A program made the translations under genes and the position numbers. Positions 26,225-35,842 of a stretch of DNA of 64,000 nt are shown one piece after another; positions within the stretch are counted from its first letter, which is position 1, and every line of letters begins with the position of its first letter. The notes under the pieces were generated by a model. It searched no databases and was not told the DNA's origin. It saw nothing but the letters and a program-made list of their open reading frames with translations. This DNA comes from an uncultured Eubacteriales bacterium (GTDB lineage Bacteria; Bacillota; Clostridia; TANB77; CAG-508): positions 1 to 64,000 of the forward strand of contig CADAHH010000019.1 of assembly GCA_902787685.1 (NCBI GenBank), read 5' to 3'.

Positions 26225-27526
26225 TTAATGAACATATATTGTTCCAATATCTTTTCTATAATCCAAGTTCTCACTTATATTTCCTTTGATTGCATTATAT
26301 ACTTTTTTCTTAGCATCTTCTAAAGTATTGTCTATTGCAATTACTGCCACAAGTCTTGAAGTACCAACAGAAGTATATTTATTATTATCTATTTGTTTTG
26401 AACTTGCAAAATAAACTTTTGCACCTTTATTTTCTATTTCCTCTTTGTTTAATGTGTATTCTAAATTTACTTTTGGCCCAGATAAAGCATAATTAGGGCT
26501 TACCATATATACCAAACATGATGCTTTTTTCTTAAATTTACAGTTTTCTGTATTTAAATTTTTATTAAATATATTTTCCATTACTTCTTCAAAAGGTGTC
26601 TCTAGCATATTTAATACATTCATTGCTTCTGGATCTCCAAATCTAGCATTAAATTCGATAAACTTTATACCCTTTGATGTTTTGAAAAAACCACCATATA
26701 TTACACCATTAAATTCAAAAGAGTCTTTATTCAAATAATTAATAACATCTTTTATTAATTTTGAACATTTATCAACATCTGCTTTTTCTAAAAATGGTAA
26801 TAAGCCATTTTCAAAACTCAAACATCCCATTCCACCTGTTCCAGGTCCTTTATCTTCATCATATCTATATGGATAATCAAATGTAATTGGTGTTGTAACT
26901 ATGTTTTCGCCATCTGTTAGGGCCATTACAGTAAATTCTCTACCTTCAACTTTATCTTGTATAATTACTTTTCCACTTTCTTGTAATAATCCTTTTGCAT
27001 AATTAAATCCTTCATCTTTTCCTTTAAAATGAATTCCACCAACTTTAACACCTTTTCCACCTGTTAGCCCCTCAGGTTTTACAACAAAAGAATCATCTTC
27101 ATATGTATCTATTACTTGTTTTAATTCTTCTTCATCTTTAATCTGATAGTTTTTAATAACCATCTCAGGAGCTATTTTGCTTACTATATCTAAAGCATAA
27201 GTTTTACTCCATTCAATTTTAGCACCTTTTGATGTGGGTCCAAAGGTTTTCAAACCTAAACTTTTTGCTAAATCGATTAATCCATCTTGTAATAAATTGT
27301 CACTACTAATTAAGCATGTATCAATTTGTTCTGTTTTAATAAATTCCTCAACGAATTTCTTATCAAATGGATCTCCTATCAAAAGTTTACCATTTGATTT
27401 TTTTACATAATTTGAAATTGATGGATTTTCATAAGGCATTATTGAATATAACTCATATCCTTGACTTATAGCTTCTGCAAGTACAGCTTCTCTTCCACCA
27501 TTTCCAAGTAATAGACATTTTTTCAT
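26225..27526 (-). CDS. purD: Phosphoribosylamine-glycine ligase
   Basis: A 433-residue ATP-grasp enzyme that makes GAR. The N-terminal text LLLGNGGREAVLAEAI and the ATP-grasp motifs FVVKPEGLTGGKGVKVGG, YRYDEDKGPGTGGMGCLS and KFIEFNARFGDPEAMNVL are present. The stretch SSDNLLQDGLIDL, where most PurD have GPE-type text, is less usual. Two ATGs are possible; I use 27526, seven bases after GGAG. It is translated just before purF. Confidence 0.93.
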   Translation of the reverse strand: MKKCLLLGNGGREAVLAEAISQGYELYSIMPYENPSISNYVKKSNGKLLIGDPFDKKFVEEFIKTEQIDTCLISSDNLLQDGLIDLAKSLGLKTFGPTSKGAKIEWSKTYALDIVSKIAPEMVIKNYQIKDEEELKQVIDTYEDDSFVVKPEGLTGGKGVKVGGIHFKGKDEGFNYAKGLLQESGKVIIQDKVEGREFTVMALTDGENIVTTPITFDYPYRYDEDKGPGTGGMGCLSFENGLLPFLEKADVDKCSKLIKDVINYLNKDSFEFNGVIYGGFFKTSKGIKFIEFNARFGDPEAMNVLNMLETPFEEVMENIFNKNLNTENCKFKKKASCLVYMVSPNYALSGPKVNLEYTLNKEEIENKGAKVYFASSKQIDNNKYTSVGTSRLVAVIAIDNTLEDAKKKVYNAIKGNISENLDYRKDIGTIYVH

Positions 27527-27642
27527 TTTCATACTCCTTTTTTTATTTTATTTATAACATAATATATCTTTTTTTTCAACATTTTTTGTAATAATAGTTT
27601 TTGCTGATATTACAATTCAGTAAGAACTTAAAATTATATAAA

Positions 27643-27719
27643 AAATGTAGGGGCGATTTTAATCGCCCGCCTAAAAATTATCATTATTAATATTGCGGGC
27701 GATTAAAATCGCCCCTACA
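27643..27719. repeat. REP doublet (REPIN-like)
   Basis: Two REP palindromes in inverted orientation (TGTAGGGGCGATTTTAATCG... and ...GCGGGCGATTAAAATCGCCC) are separated by 24 bases of AT-rich sequence. An inverted pair of this kind is the classical unit mobilised by REP-associated transposases. It belongs to the same family as the copies around the transposase at 11 kb, 16 kb away. Confidence 0.9.
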
Positions 27720-27731
27720 GTATCTCTTCTC

Positions 27732-29108
27732 TCACTTTAATAAAACACCCAGTGCCCTATCTGCTAACTTCTGATATTTCAATTTTTTGTCCTTTATTTT
27801 TTCATCAAGTGGTGGTAAAATACCAAAATTTGCGTTCATAGGTTGAAACTTGTCATTTGGTGTAGAAATATATTTTGAAAGTGCACCTATCATTGTAAAT
27901 TCAGAAAATGCAATTTTTTTAGCTTTTTCATTTTGTTTTTCTGTTTTAAATCTTTCTACAGCATTTAAACTTGCAACTAATCCTGATGCAATTGATTCAA
28001 CATATCCTTCTACCCCAGTTATTTGCCCTGCAAAATATATATTATTGTTTGATTTAAAATTAAATGTTTCATCCAACAACTTTGTAGAGTTTATGTATGT
28101 ATTTCTATGCATCACCCCATATTTTATAAATTCAGCATTCTCTAAACCTGGAATCAAATTAAATACTCTTTTTTGCTCTCCAAATTTTAAATTTGTTTGA
28201 AATCCAACTATATTATATAAGGTAGATTCTGTATTATCTTGCCTTAACTGTACAACTGCATAAGGTCTTTTCCCTGTTCTTGGGTCATCAAATCCTACAG
28301 GTTTAAGTGGTCCAAATCTTAAAGTATCTACTCCTCTTTTTGCCATTATTTCGATGGGCATACATCCTTCAAATATTTCTCTTTTTTCAAAATCATGTAA
28401 AGTAACAACCTCTGCTTCAACTAACTCTCTTACAAACAATTCATATTCCTCTTTATTCATTGGCAAATTAATATAACTTGCATCTTGTTCTTGTAATCTT
28501 TGTTGCCATTCTTCAATTGATTCATCTTTTTTCTTTTCTTGTTCATATCTATTGCCATAAAAAGCAATATTAAAATCTATACTTTCTTTTGTTAAAATTG
28601 GAGCAGCCGCATCATAAAAAGCCAGATTTGTTTCTCCAGTTAATTCTATTATTTCTTTAGATAACTTTTCAGAAGTCAAAGGTCCTGTTGCTACAATTAC
28701 TATTCCTTCTTTAGACAAATCATTTAAAGATATTTTATCTCCAATTTCTTCACTTATAACTTCAATCAATGAATTATTTTTAATTTCTTCTGTAACATTT
28801 TTTGAAAAGACTTCTCTATCTACTGCTAGTGCTTGTCCTGCAGGAACACTAGTTTTATCAGCTATTTTTATTAAAAGTGAATCTAATTTTCTTAGTTCTT
28901 CTTTTAATAATCCACATGCATTTGTGAGTAGGTTAGATTTAAACGAATTTGAACATACAATTTCAGCTAAATCTTTATTAGAATGTGCTGGAGTATACTT
29001 ATTAGGTTTCATATCATATAATTTAACTTTTATTCCTTGTTTTGCAATTTGATAAGCAGCTTCACATCCAGCAAGCCCTCCACCTATTACTGTAATATAA
29101 TCTTTCAT
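27732..29108 (-). CDS. trmFO: tRNA m5U54 methyltransferase, folate-dependent
   Basis: A 458-residue flavoprotein that methylates U54 of tRNA with methylene-THF. It opens with the FAD-binding VIGGGLAGCEAAYQIAKQGI and continues with YDMKPNKYTPAHS, AEIVCSNSFKSN, GLLKEELR, PAGQALAVDR, IEIMAKRGVDTLRFGPLKPVG and a closing FAD motif (AGQITGVEGYVESIASG). Length and motif order fit. It lies alone behind the REP doublet. A hairpin element lies just upstream of its start. Confidence 0.96.
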   Translation of the reverse strand: MKDYITVIGGGLAGCEAAYQIAKQGIKVKLYDMKPNKYTPAHSNKDLAEIVCSNSFKSNLLTNACGLLKEELRKLDSLLIKIADKTSVPAGQALAVDREVFSKNVTEEIKNNSLIEVISEEIGDKISLNDLSKEGIVIVATGPLTSEKLSKEIIELTGETNLAFYDAAAPILTKESIDFNIAFYGNRYEQEKKKDESIEEWQQRLQEQDASYINLPMNKEEYELFVRELVEAEVVTLHDFEKREIFEGCMPIEIMAKRGVDTLRFGPLKPVGFDDPRTGKRPYAVVQLRQDNTESTLYNIVGFQTNLKFGEQKRVFNLIPGLENAEFIKYGVMHRNTYINSTKLLDETFNFKSNNNIYFAGQITGVEGYVESIASGLVASLNAVERFKTEKQNEKAKKIAFSEFTMIGALSKYISTPNDKFQPMNANFGILPPLDEKIKDKKLKYQKLADRALGVLLK

Positions 29109-29123
29109 TTTAATCTCTCTTCT

Positions 29124-29311
29124 TCATTTGAGGACGGTTCTTTTTTGAAAATTCAATGAAAAGAACTAATCCTGTTTAACCGCACATCATTTTTTAAATC
29201 CTATGGTTCCCCCTATAGGGATACCCACCATACGGATTTAAAAAAACGATGTGCTGACGCGGATTAGTTCTTTTTAATATAACACTTTCAAAATAGAACC
29301 GTCCCCAAATG
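29124..29311. mobile_element. Large palindromic element, copy 2 (MITE-like)
   Basis: The inverted counterpart of the 7631-7840 element. The outer boxes GAGGACGGTTC and GAACCGTCCCC enclose the hairpin core (29161-29272). Stem bases that differ from copy 1 change on both sides of the stem, for example GCACATCAT/GATGTGC. It fills the gap between trmFO and rubrerythrin. Confidence 0.8.
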
Positions 29312-29313
29312 TA

Positions 29314-29847
29314 TTAATAATTTTCTGCTTTTATTTCAAAGAATGATCTTGGATGATTACATACTGGGCATACTTCTGGAGCTGATGTTCCAACTACAAT
29401 ATGTCCACAATTTCTACATTTCCATATTTTTACAGAACCTGCTTCAAAGACCTTTCCTTCTTCAACATTTTCTAAAAGTTTTCTATATCTCTCTTCATGT
29501 TCTTTTTCTATTTTTCCAACAGCTTCAAAAAGATATGCTAATCTGTCAAACCCTTCTTCTTTAGCAGTTTTAGCAAATTCAGCATACATGTCTGTCCATT
29601 CATAATTTTCTCCATCTGCAGCAACTTTTAAATTTTCAGCTGTTGTACCTATTCCAGATAATTCTTTAAACCATATTTTTGCATGCTCTTTCTCATTTAG
29701 AGCTGTTTCCTCAAAAATTGCAGCAATTTGTTCATATCCTTCTTTTTTAGCTTGACTTGCAAAATAAGTGTATTTATTTCTTGCTTGAGATTCTCCAGCA
29801 AATGCTGTCCATAAGTTTGCTTCTGTTTTAGATCCTTTAAGTTCCAT
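29314..29847 (-). CDS. rbr: Rubrerythrin
   Basis: A 177-residue peroxidase of anaerobes that reduces hydrogen peroxide. The N-terminal ferritin-like di-iron domain has [31 protein letters not shown] and [11 protein letters not shown] with the expected Glu and His ligands. The C-terminal rubredoxin-like domain has two CxxC knuckles (CRNCGH and CPVCNH). Length is normal. A GAAAGGAT site precedes the ATG. Confidence 0.96.
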   Translation of the reverse strand: MELKGSKTEANLWTAFAGESQARNKYTYFASQAKKEGYEQIAAIFEETALNEKEHAKIWFKELSGIGTTAENLKVAADGENYEWTDMYAEFAKTAKEEGFDRLAYLFEAVGKIEKEHEERYRKLLENVEEGKVFEAGSVKIWKCRNCGHIVVGTSAPEVCPVCNHPRSFFEIKAENY

Positions 29848-30000
29848 AATTAATCAATCCTTTCTTTTTAGTGCTATGCACTATTTTATTATTGTTGTCA
29901 TTATATCATATCTTGCGATTTTTTCAATATTTTTATTCATTTTTCTTGACATATTTTTTATATTTCTATAAAATTTCTTTAAAAGAATTATTAAACTATA

Positions 30001-30240
30001 AATCAAATATATTTAATATTAAAGTCTCCGTTCTCCAGCCGTTTTAAGTACGATAAAAATTAAGATTTATAGCAACGGACTATAATATTTTTAAATGTTA
30101 ACATTCTGAACTGCAATTACGAGCACTTATTATTAAAATGCACGCCGTTTATATAATCTATCAGCAAAATCAAAAAATCTAAAACAGCTTCAGAACTGCG
30201 AGTAGGTCGAACTCGATTTAATATTAAATATATTTGATTT
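30001..30240. mobile_element. MITE-like element with exact 21-base ends
   Basis: AATCAAATATATTTAATATT plus A at the left end is the exact reverse complement of the right end (TAATATTAAATATATTTGATT). About 200 bases of moderate G+C lie between, without an ORF. It lies in the 438-base gap between rubrerythrin and the DUF1064 gene; the rest of the gap shows nothing. Confidence 0.75.
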
Positions 30241-30285
30241 AAAACATAATTGTTGTTTATTTTTATATAAAAAAAGGAGACCTTC

Positions 30286-30642
30286 ATGGAACATTGGAGT
30301 ATTGAAGATTATAAAAATTATGAAGATAGTAAAAAACCGAAAAAAGCTAAGTATAGATCTTATAAAACATCTGTAGATGGTCATACTTTTGATAGCCTAA
30401 AAGAAGCTGAATATTATCAAGATTTAAAAATAAGACTAAAATCAAATGACATTAAAGGTTTTTGCCTGCAACCTACATTTATTTTAGCTCCTGGTCTTAA
30501 ATATAAGGCTGATTTTATTACATTTAATAATGATGGAACTTATGATGTGATTGATGTTAAGGGTTTTAGAACCAAAGAATATATTGCAAAAAAGAAAGTG
30601 TTTGAAGATAAATATAATTTAAAAATTACAGAGATTAATTGA
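30286..30642 (+). CDS. DUF1064 protein (PDDEXK-like, phage type)
   Basis: A 118-residue protein resembling the DUF1064 family, which is common in phages and prophages. The text KYRSYKTSVDGHTFDSLKEA, the strand YKADFITF and YDVIDVKGF (Asp...Asp-x-Lys) form a restriction-endonuclease-like core. It may process DNA junctions or ends. AAAAGGAG lies before the ATG. No other phage gene is next to it, so it looks like a captured single gene. Confidence 0.75.
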   Translation: MEHWSIEDYKNYEDSKKPKKAKYRSYKTSVDGHTFDSLKEAEYYQDLKIRLKSNDIKGFCLQPTFILAPGLKYKADFITFNNDGTYDVIDVKGFRTKEYIAKKKVFEDKYNLKITEIN

Positions 30643-30653
30643 TACCTACAAAT

Positions 30654-30690
30654 ACATCTTACCTCCAACCTCTTACCTCAAAGATATTTG
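30654..30690. repeat. Seven-base periodic repeat, site 2 (short)
   Basis: Words TACCTCC, AACCTCT, TACCTCA repeat with period seven; this is the complement half of the sites at 17290 and 32528. Confidence 0.6.
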
Positions 30691-30718
30691 TCAAGTACAG
30701 AAAGGACAAGGGTTTATT

Positions 30719-32063
30719 ATGATAAATAAATTACCAAAAAATTTAAAAATTATAATAATCTGTTTTTCTATTTTTATGTGCTTACTAATAGTTATTAAAG
30801 TAATAAATGATAATCGTCCTGAAAATATTTTAAAAGAAAAAAAATCAGAGCTTTATAGTTTAGTTGATAAAACAACTTTTGTAAATATAGAGCAATACAG
30901 CATTTATGGTACTCACTTTAATATTGAAGGCACTTTAGACCTTGTACAACTTTCTGGAATAAGAATAGATAGTATTGATTTATGCCTTCGTGATTTAGAT
31001 GGTAATGAAATACGGCATAAAATCTGATTTTAATACACAAAATAATACTATTTCTTTTTCTAGCACTGATAAAATAAATGACGGCCTTGATTTAGAAACT
31101 ATTCCTATAAATGAGTATTATATATTTATAAAACTTACATTTTCAAATAGCGATATAAAATACTATTCATTAAAAAATGCCTCTAGCTATTCTGATTTAA
31201 CATATTATACAATAACTAAAAACAATTCTAATAACAAAATAGATATTTATTTTAATCAATATAATGACATCCCATATCTGAATCTTAGTGTTAAGGAAGT
31301 TGACTCTCTCCCAGAAGATATTTATGACTTTGCAATTGATCCTGGTCATGGTGGCAAGGACAAAGGTGCAAAATCAGGTGATTATACCGAAGCAGAATTA
31401 GCTTTAAAGTGCGGGGTAGATTTAAAAGGCAAACTAGAAGCCCTTGGTTTTAAAGTTTTTATTTCTAGAAATGGCTCTGAAAGCGAAACTGAAGATACTA
31501 CAACCAATATGTATGATGAAAATGGTAGAATTAATGTTTTAAATAAATCACATGCAAAACTATTACTTTCTTTACATTTAAATGAAAATATTTACAATAA
31601 AAAATTAGGTGGTGTTGAAGTTTATGCCCCAAGTAATTGTAATTTAAATTTTGCATCAAGCATAGCTAAAAACATTGTAAATAACTGTAGTACGAACTAT
31701 TCAAACCTCAAATCTTTTAAAGCAGAAGATGGAGTTTATGTAAGAAATTTTAATAATGCTGATATTTTAGCATATAAAACAAGAGCATCAAAAAGTGGAT
31801 ATGAACCATATAATATAACAACATCAACCCCATATTTATACATAATACGAGAAACAGGTGGTATTTCAACAGGAGCATTTGTTGATGGAAGAAATAAATC
31901 GTATGGTAAAAACAATTTTTACAACTCAAATATAGGAATAGAAGCTTATCAAATTGAACTTGGATATATAAAAATCAATGATGACTTAGAAAATATAGTA
32001 AACAATTATCCACAATATATGGATGCAATTGTGAAATCTATTCAGGAAAATTATATAAAATAA
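30719..32063 (+). CDS. N-acetylmuramoyl-L-alanine amidase, needs +1 frameshift at CGG
   Basis: A secreted or membrane-anchored cell-wall amidase. An N-terminal membrane helix (about 9-28), then a beta-rich domain and a C-terminal Zn-amidase (amidase_3) domain with AIDPGHGGKDKGA, SLHLNEN and a final RETGGIS. The first frame ends soon after ATA CGG (CGG at 31013-31015). Skipping the C reads GGC and joins NEI to GIKSDFNTQNN without a gap. The joined product has 447 residues. Without the shift the catalytic domain would have no signal. It could remodel peptidoglycan at division or sporulation. Confidence 0.9.
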
Positions 32064-32095
32064 TTAAAAATATATTTTTAGAAAGGATTAAAGAA

Positions 32096-32515
32096 ATGGA
32101 ATATAGAAAATTTAATAATACAATTATTGCACGAATTGATAAAGGAGAAGAAATCTTAGATAAAATCAAAGATATTTCTATAAAAGAAAATATAAAACTT
32201 GCAAATGTTAATGCACTTGGAGCAACTAATGATTTTACTGTGGGTGTTTTTAAAACAGCTGAAAAAAAATACTATTCAAATACTTTTAAAGGAGATTTTG
32301 AAATAGTTTCTCTTACAGGAACAATTAATACTATGAATGGGGAGTTTTATACACATATTCACATGAGTGCTGGAGATGCAGATGGTAAAGTTTTTGGTGG
32401 TCATTTAAATAGAGCTATTGTAAGTGCTACATGTGAAATAGTTATCCACATAATTGAAGGAACTGTGGATAGACAACTTGATGAAGAAATAGGATTAAAT
32501 CTTTTTCAATTTTAA
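32096..32515 (+). CDS. PPC/DUF296-domain protein
   Basis: A 139-residue protein with a plants-and-prokaryotes conserved (PPC) domain. The typical features are IKLANVNALGATNDFTVG, VSLTGTINTMNGEFYTHIHM and GHLNRAIVSATCEIVI. In bacteria these trimeric proteins may bind DNA or a metal ion through the conserved His residues; the role is uncertain. GAAAGGAT precedes the ATG, 32 bases after the amidase stop, so both may share a transcript. Confidence 0.85.
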   Translation: MEYRKFNNTIIARIDKGEEILDKIKDISIKENIKLANVNALGATNDFTVGVFKTAEKKYYSNTFKGDFEIVSLTGTINTMNGEFYTHIHMSAGDADGKVFGGHLNRAIVSATCEIVIHIIEGTVDRQLDEEIGLNLFQF

Positions 32516-32527
32516 TATATTTAATGA

Positions 32528-32590
32528 GATAAGAAGTCGGAGGTATGAGGTAAGAAATCATATCTCCTACCTCATACCTCTTACTTCATA
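32528..32590. repeat. Seven-base periodic repeat, site 3
   Basis: Words GAAGTCG, GAGGTAT, GAGGTAA, GAAATCA, TATCTCC, TACCTCA, TACCTCT, TACTTCA follow each other with an exact period of seven and can fold back on each other. It sits between convergent genes and might act as a terminator stem, but it has no clear T-run. Confidence 0.75.
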
Positions 32591-32603
32591 ACTCTTTATT
32601 ATT

Positions 32604-33002
32604 TTATATATTTTGCTTTGTTATATAAATTGGCTTACTTCTATCATCTAATTCAAAATTATTCTCATCAATTCTGATATATACACTCCCAATTGGCGAA
32701 TGAATATATGGCACTATATCTGGATCATAATTACAAATTGTATTAACAGCAAAAACATGTGTATTATCTGGATTATTATTATACTCATCAGATTCATTTC
32801 CTGCCATAAATCTCCATCCACTATCAGGTCTTCCATCATCTGGCTTTTCTCTATACATGTATCCTATTTTATATCCTTCTTTTGTTATTTTATCACTTAC
32901 TAAACAACCTTCTCCATTTGGCTCATTCCATTTTATAAGTTCTTTAACTTTTATTTTAATATAACCATCCTTTGTTCTTACTGGTTCCTTATTTTCAATC
33001 AT
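32604..33002 (-). CDS. DUF2185 (Imm33-like) protein
   Basis: A 132-residue protein resembling DUF2185, also classed as an immunity-protein family (Imm33). Key text is GCLVSDKITKEGYKIGYMYR, DSGWRFMAGNESDEY and a closing PIGSVYIR. No toxin gene is next to it, so an immunity role is not supported by context. GAGGAG lies before the ATG. Confidence 0.75.
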   Translation of the reverse strand: MIENKEPVRTKDGYIKIKVKELIKWNEPNGEGCLVSDKITKEGYKIGYMYREKPDDGRPDSGWRFMAGNESDEYNNNPDNTHVFAVNTICNYDPDIVPYIHSPIGSVYIRIDENNFELDDRSKPIYITKQNI

Positions 33003-33016
33003 TTTTTATCTCCTCA

Positions 33017-33268
33017 TTAATTATTATTCTTATATTCTTCCAACGCTCTTGCTAATTGGTCTGGACATGAAGTTCCTCTCATCCTACAATCTATTCCTTT
33101 AAGTTTATTAATTACATCGTCAACTTTCATTCCTTTTATCAAAGAACACACTCCTTTTGTATTTCCATCACATCCGCCAACAATTTTTGCATCTTTTACA
33201 ATATTATCTTCAATGTCCAATATTATTTTCATTGAACAAACACCTTGTGGTATATATTCGTATATCAT
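33017..33268 (-). CDS. TSCPD-domain protein (TIGR03905-like)
   Basis: An 83-residue protein with the short TSCPD domain: YIPQGVCSMKI, GCDGNTKGVCSLI and the signature GTSCPDQLARAL, with four conserved Cys. The domain is also found at the end of some ribonucleotide reductases, but the role of the free-standing form is unknown. I prefer the ATG at 33268; an upstream TTG gives 90 residues. The ribosome binding site is weak in both cases. Confidence 0.8.
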   Translation of the reverse strand: MIYEYIPQGVCSMKIILDIEDNIVKDAKIVGGCDGNTKGVCSLIKGMKVDDVINKLKGIDCRMRGTSCPDQLARALEEYKNNN

Positions 33269-33339
33269 CTTTCTTTTGCTGTAATTCAAATTTAATTAAA
33301 TTAACTTGAATTGCAACTTTCCTCCTTACATTTATTATT

Positions 33340-33366
33340 ATTAATCCGCAACATGCTGTGCTATGT
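33340..33366. repeat. Repeat end shared with the 16505 element
   Basis: TTAATCCGCAACATGCTGTG is nearly the same as the reverse complement of the outer right end of the 16505-16697 element. It overlaps the stop of the ABC permease gene and may be a solo relic. Confidence 0.5.
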
Positions 33367-34968
33367 TAATTTTTCGAATTTTTTAGTTCCAATTTTTGAG
33401 ATATATTGCCATAACAATATATCTGCTAATAAAAATACTAATATCTCAATAATTACTACATTATTTTTCATTCCATTTATTACAGTTATCGCAGTTGTTG
33501 CCATTCCTAATAACATGCCACTAAATACTGCAATGAAAGAACTCATACTTTGTTTAACTATTTCTGTATCTGAGTTAGCATCAAGTTTAGGGTGTTTTAA
33601 ATTAATAATTAATCCTAAAATTGCACTAAATGTAGGAAATACAAAACTAGCCAAAGTAATAAGTAGTATATCTAAAATACTTATTTTAAAATATACAAAA
33701 AAGATTGTATCACATATTAATATTATCGGAATTGATATCAAATTACTTGTGATAATTTTTGATAATAATATTTTTTTGCTATGTACAGGTAAACTTTTAG
33801 TTATTTCAATGTTTTTACCTTCTAATGAAATCATAGATGATGTAATAGATGTCATAAAGCTCATAAATACAACTAAACAAAAATATATTTTTGATATTTT
33901 TTGAGCTATTGTTTCAGCTGAAATTTCTAGTTCCATACCATTTAAAATGCCATCAATCAATCCTTTAGAATTTACTACTAATCCTATAGTTGCTACAGCC
34001 ATTAATACTAGTCCAAATCCTGCATTAATAATAAATACTGGAGATGAAAAAAATCTTTTTAATTCTTTAGTTATTAGTGCTTTAAGTGGTGTCTTAACAT
34101 TGTATTTATTGTTTTTTACTGTTATTTTTTTACTTATTCCTTTTTCAGAGGATTTTGAAGATATTTTAAAGTAAAATATGCTACCCAAATATATAAATAA
34201 GATTGCTGGAATAATACTAATTGCAAGTAAAATTATAAAGTTTGTAATGTCAAAGTTTATTATTAAACTATTAAATAATACTGCAGGGTAATATATCTTT
34301 TTAATTATATCATCAATATTAACTGCATTTTGTATTAAATATGAAATTAGTTTTTCCTTATTAAATGATAAATAAAAAATCCCTAATAATAATATTGTTG
34401 AAAGTATTACTTGTACCGCTTTTTTAGATTTGAATTTTGATGATATTCCTTTAATTACATAACCTATAAAACATCCTATGAATGTTGGAATAATGGGAGA
34501 CATAATTATCATCAAAATTGAAATAATACAATAATATATATTTATTTTTGTATATATTCCATATACTATCACTGATGGAATTAAAAATAAAGAATTATAC
34601 AGAAGCTGAAAAGTCATTAACTTTAGAGCTCTTATAAAGAAAATAGCTTTTTTAGTAATAGGTAATGAAAATAATAAATCATTATCTCTAGCTTCAAATA
34701 GAATTCCTTGAGATTTATATGCTCCTTCAAATATTGTTATTACTGCTGTTAATATAATAAAAATACTTAATAAAACATGTATTAACCCTAATGGTTCTAA
34801 AATCTCTGCCATTCCCCAAGCATATGTACCAATACAAAACATTAAAATAATAGATAGAAAAATTGGGAAAATGATTTTGCTAATTTTAGATCCATTTTTT
34901 CGTTTTATTTTAAATAAATTCATGTCTTGTGACATAGTTGCTTTTATTAATGTGATTAATTTATTCAT
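33361..34968 (-). CDS. ABC exporter permease (ABC-2 type)
   Basis: A 535-residue membrane protein with about 12 hydrophobic helices spread along its length. A cytoplasmic patch after about residue 285 is rich in Lys (KGISKKITVKNNKYN). It resembles the large permeases of ABC-2 type exporters of Firmicutes. The neighbouring ATPase gene (35110-35826) lies just upstream on the same strand and should form the transporter with it. The substrate is unknown; no peptide or resistance gene is nearby. Confidence 0.8.
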   Translation of the reverse strand: MNKLITLIKATMSQDMNLFKIKRKNGSKISKIIFPIFLSIILMFCIGTYAWGMAEILEPLGLIHVLLSIFIILTAVITIFEGAYKSQGILFEARDNDLLFSLPITKKAIFFIRALKLMTFQLLYNSLFLIPSVIVYGIYTKINIYYCIISILMIIMSPIIPTFIGCFIGYVIKGISSKFKSKKAVQVILSTILLLGIFYLSFNKEKLISYLIQNAVNIDDIIKKIYYPAVLFNSLIINFDITNFIILLAISIIPAILFIYLGSIFYFKISSKSSEKGISKKITVKNNKYNVKTPLKALITKELKRFFSSPVFIINAGFGLVLMAVATIGLVVNSKGLIDGILNGMELEISAETIAQKISKIYFCLVVFMSFMTSITSSMISLEGKNIEITKSLPVHSKKILLSKIITSNLISIPIILICDTIFFVYFKISILDILLITLASFVFPTFSAILGLIINLKHPKLDANSDTEIVKQSMSSFIAVFSGMLLGMATTAITVINGMKNNVVIIEILVFLLADILLWQYISKIGTKKFEKLT

Positions 34969-34997
34969 TTCAAAAGTTCATCCCTTTCGTAATTTTG

Positions 34998-35090
34998 AGG
35001 TGAGAGGTGGGAGGTCAGAGGTCGAAAGTCAGAGGTCAGACATCTAACTTATTTGTCCTACTTCCCGCTTCCAATTTCCTAACTCATACT
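34998..35090. repeat. Seven-base periodic repeat, site 4
   Basis: Words GAGGTGA, GAGGTGG, GAGGTCA, GAGGTCG, AAAGTCA, GAGGTCA, GACATCT, AACTTAT, TTGTCCT, ACTTCCC, GCTTCCA, ATTTCCT follow with period seven, pyrimidine-rich words mirroring purine-rich ones. It is the longest of the four sites and lies between the ATPase and permease genes. Confidence 0.75.
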
Positions 35091-35109
35091 TTAATTTATC
35101 CTAATTTCA

Positions 35110-35826
35110 TTATATATTCTTATCATCTAATTCAAGAAATACCTTTTCTAAAGACTCATCACCTTTAACTTCATCCATACTTCCTACTTTAACAATTTTT
35201 CCGTTTTTAATAATTGCAACTCTTGTACATAGTTTTTCTGCAACCTCTAAAATATGAGTTGAGAAAAAGATAGTTTTTCCTTCTTGACACATTTTTTTCA
35301 TAATTTCTTTTATATCAAAAACAGCTTTTGGGTCTAACCCTACAAAAGGCTCGTCCATAATTAGAACATCAGGATTATGAGAAAGTGCAGCTATTATTGC
35401 AACTTTTTGCTTCATACCATGTGAAAATGAAGATATTTCATTATTTAGCTTATCTTTAATATCAAATATTTCAGCATATTTTTCAATTCTTTCTTTTCTT
35501 TCTTCTTTTGGTACTTCATACATATCACAAATAAAATTAATAAAACCTATTGCAGTCATATTTTCATATAAATCTGGATTATCTGGAACGTATGCCATTT
35601 GTTTTTTGCATTCTATTGGATTTTTCTTAATTGATTGTCCATTAATTAGAATATCTCCTTCTTCAAAATCCAATATTCCCATAATTGCTTTTATTGTTGT
35701 TGTTTTTCCAGCCCCATTATGCCCTATAAATGCAAATATTTCTCCACTATTAATTGTTAAATTAACATCATCTACAGCTTTATTTTCTCCATTGTATATT
35801 TTACTAAAATTTTTAATTTCTATCAT
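35110..35826 (-). CDS. ABC transporter ATP-binding protein
   Basis: A 238-residue ATPase with Walker A GHNGAGKTTT, Q-loop YVPDNPDLYE, signature SHGMKQK, Walker B VLIMDEPFVGLD and switch His in FFSTHILEVAE. This type drives ABC-2 exporters. The start at ATG 35826 follows GAGGGC; a longer frame runs back into the desulfoferrodoxin gene and is not used. It pairs with the permease encoded 140 bases downstream. Confidence 0.95.
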   Translation of the reverse strand: MIEIKNFSKIYNGENKAVDDVNLTINSGEIFAFIGHNGAGKTTTIKAIMGILDFEEGDILINGQSIKKNPIECKKQMAYVPDNPDLYENMTAIGFINFICDMYEVPKEERKERIEKYAEIFDIKDKLNNEISSFSHGMKQKVAIIAALSHNPDVLIMDEPFVGLDPKAVFDIKEIMKKMCQEGKTIFFSTHILEVAEKLCTRVAIIKNGKIVKVGSMDEVKGDESLEKVFLELDDKNI

Positions 35827-35842
35827 AATATTGCCCTCTTTA

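Noticed and set aside
33311..33904. A 197-codon plus-strand frame opposite the ABC permease
   Set aside because: It is antisense to a clear membrane protein gene and starts without a ribosome binding site.
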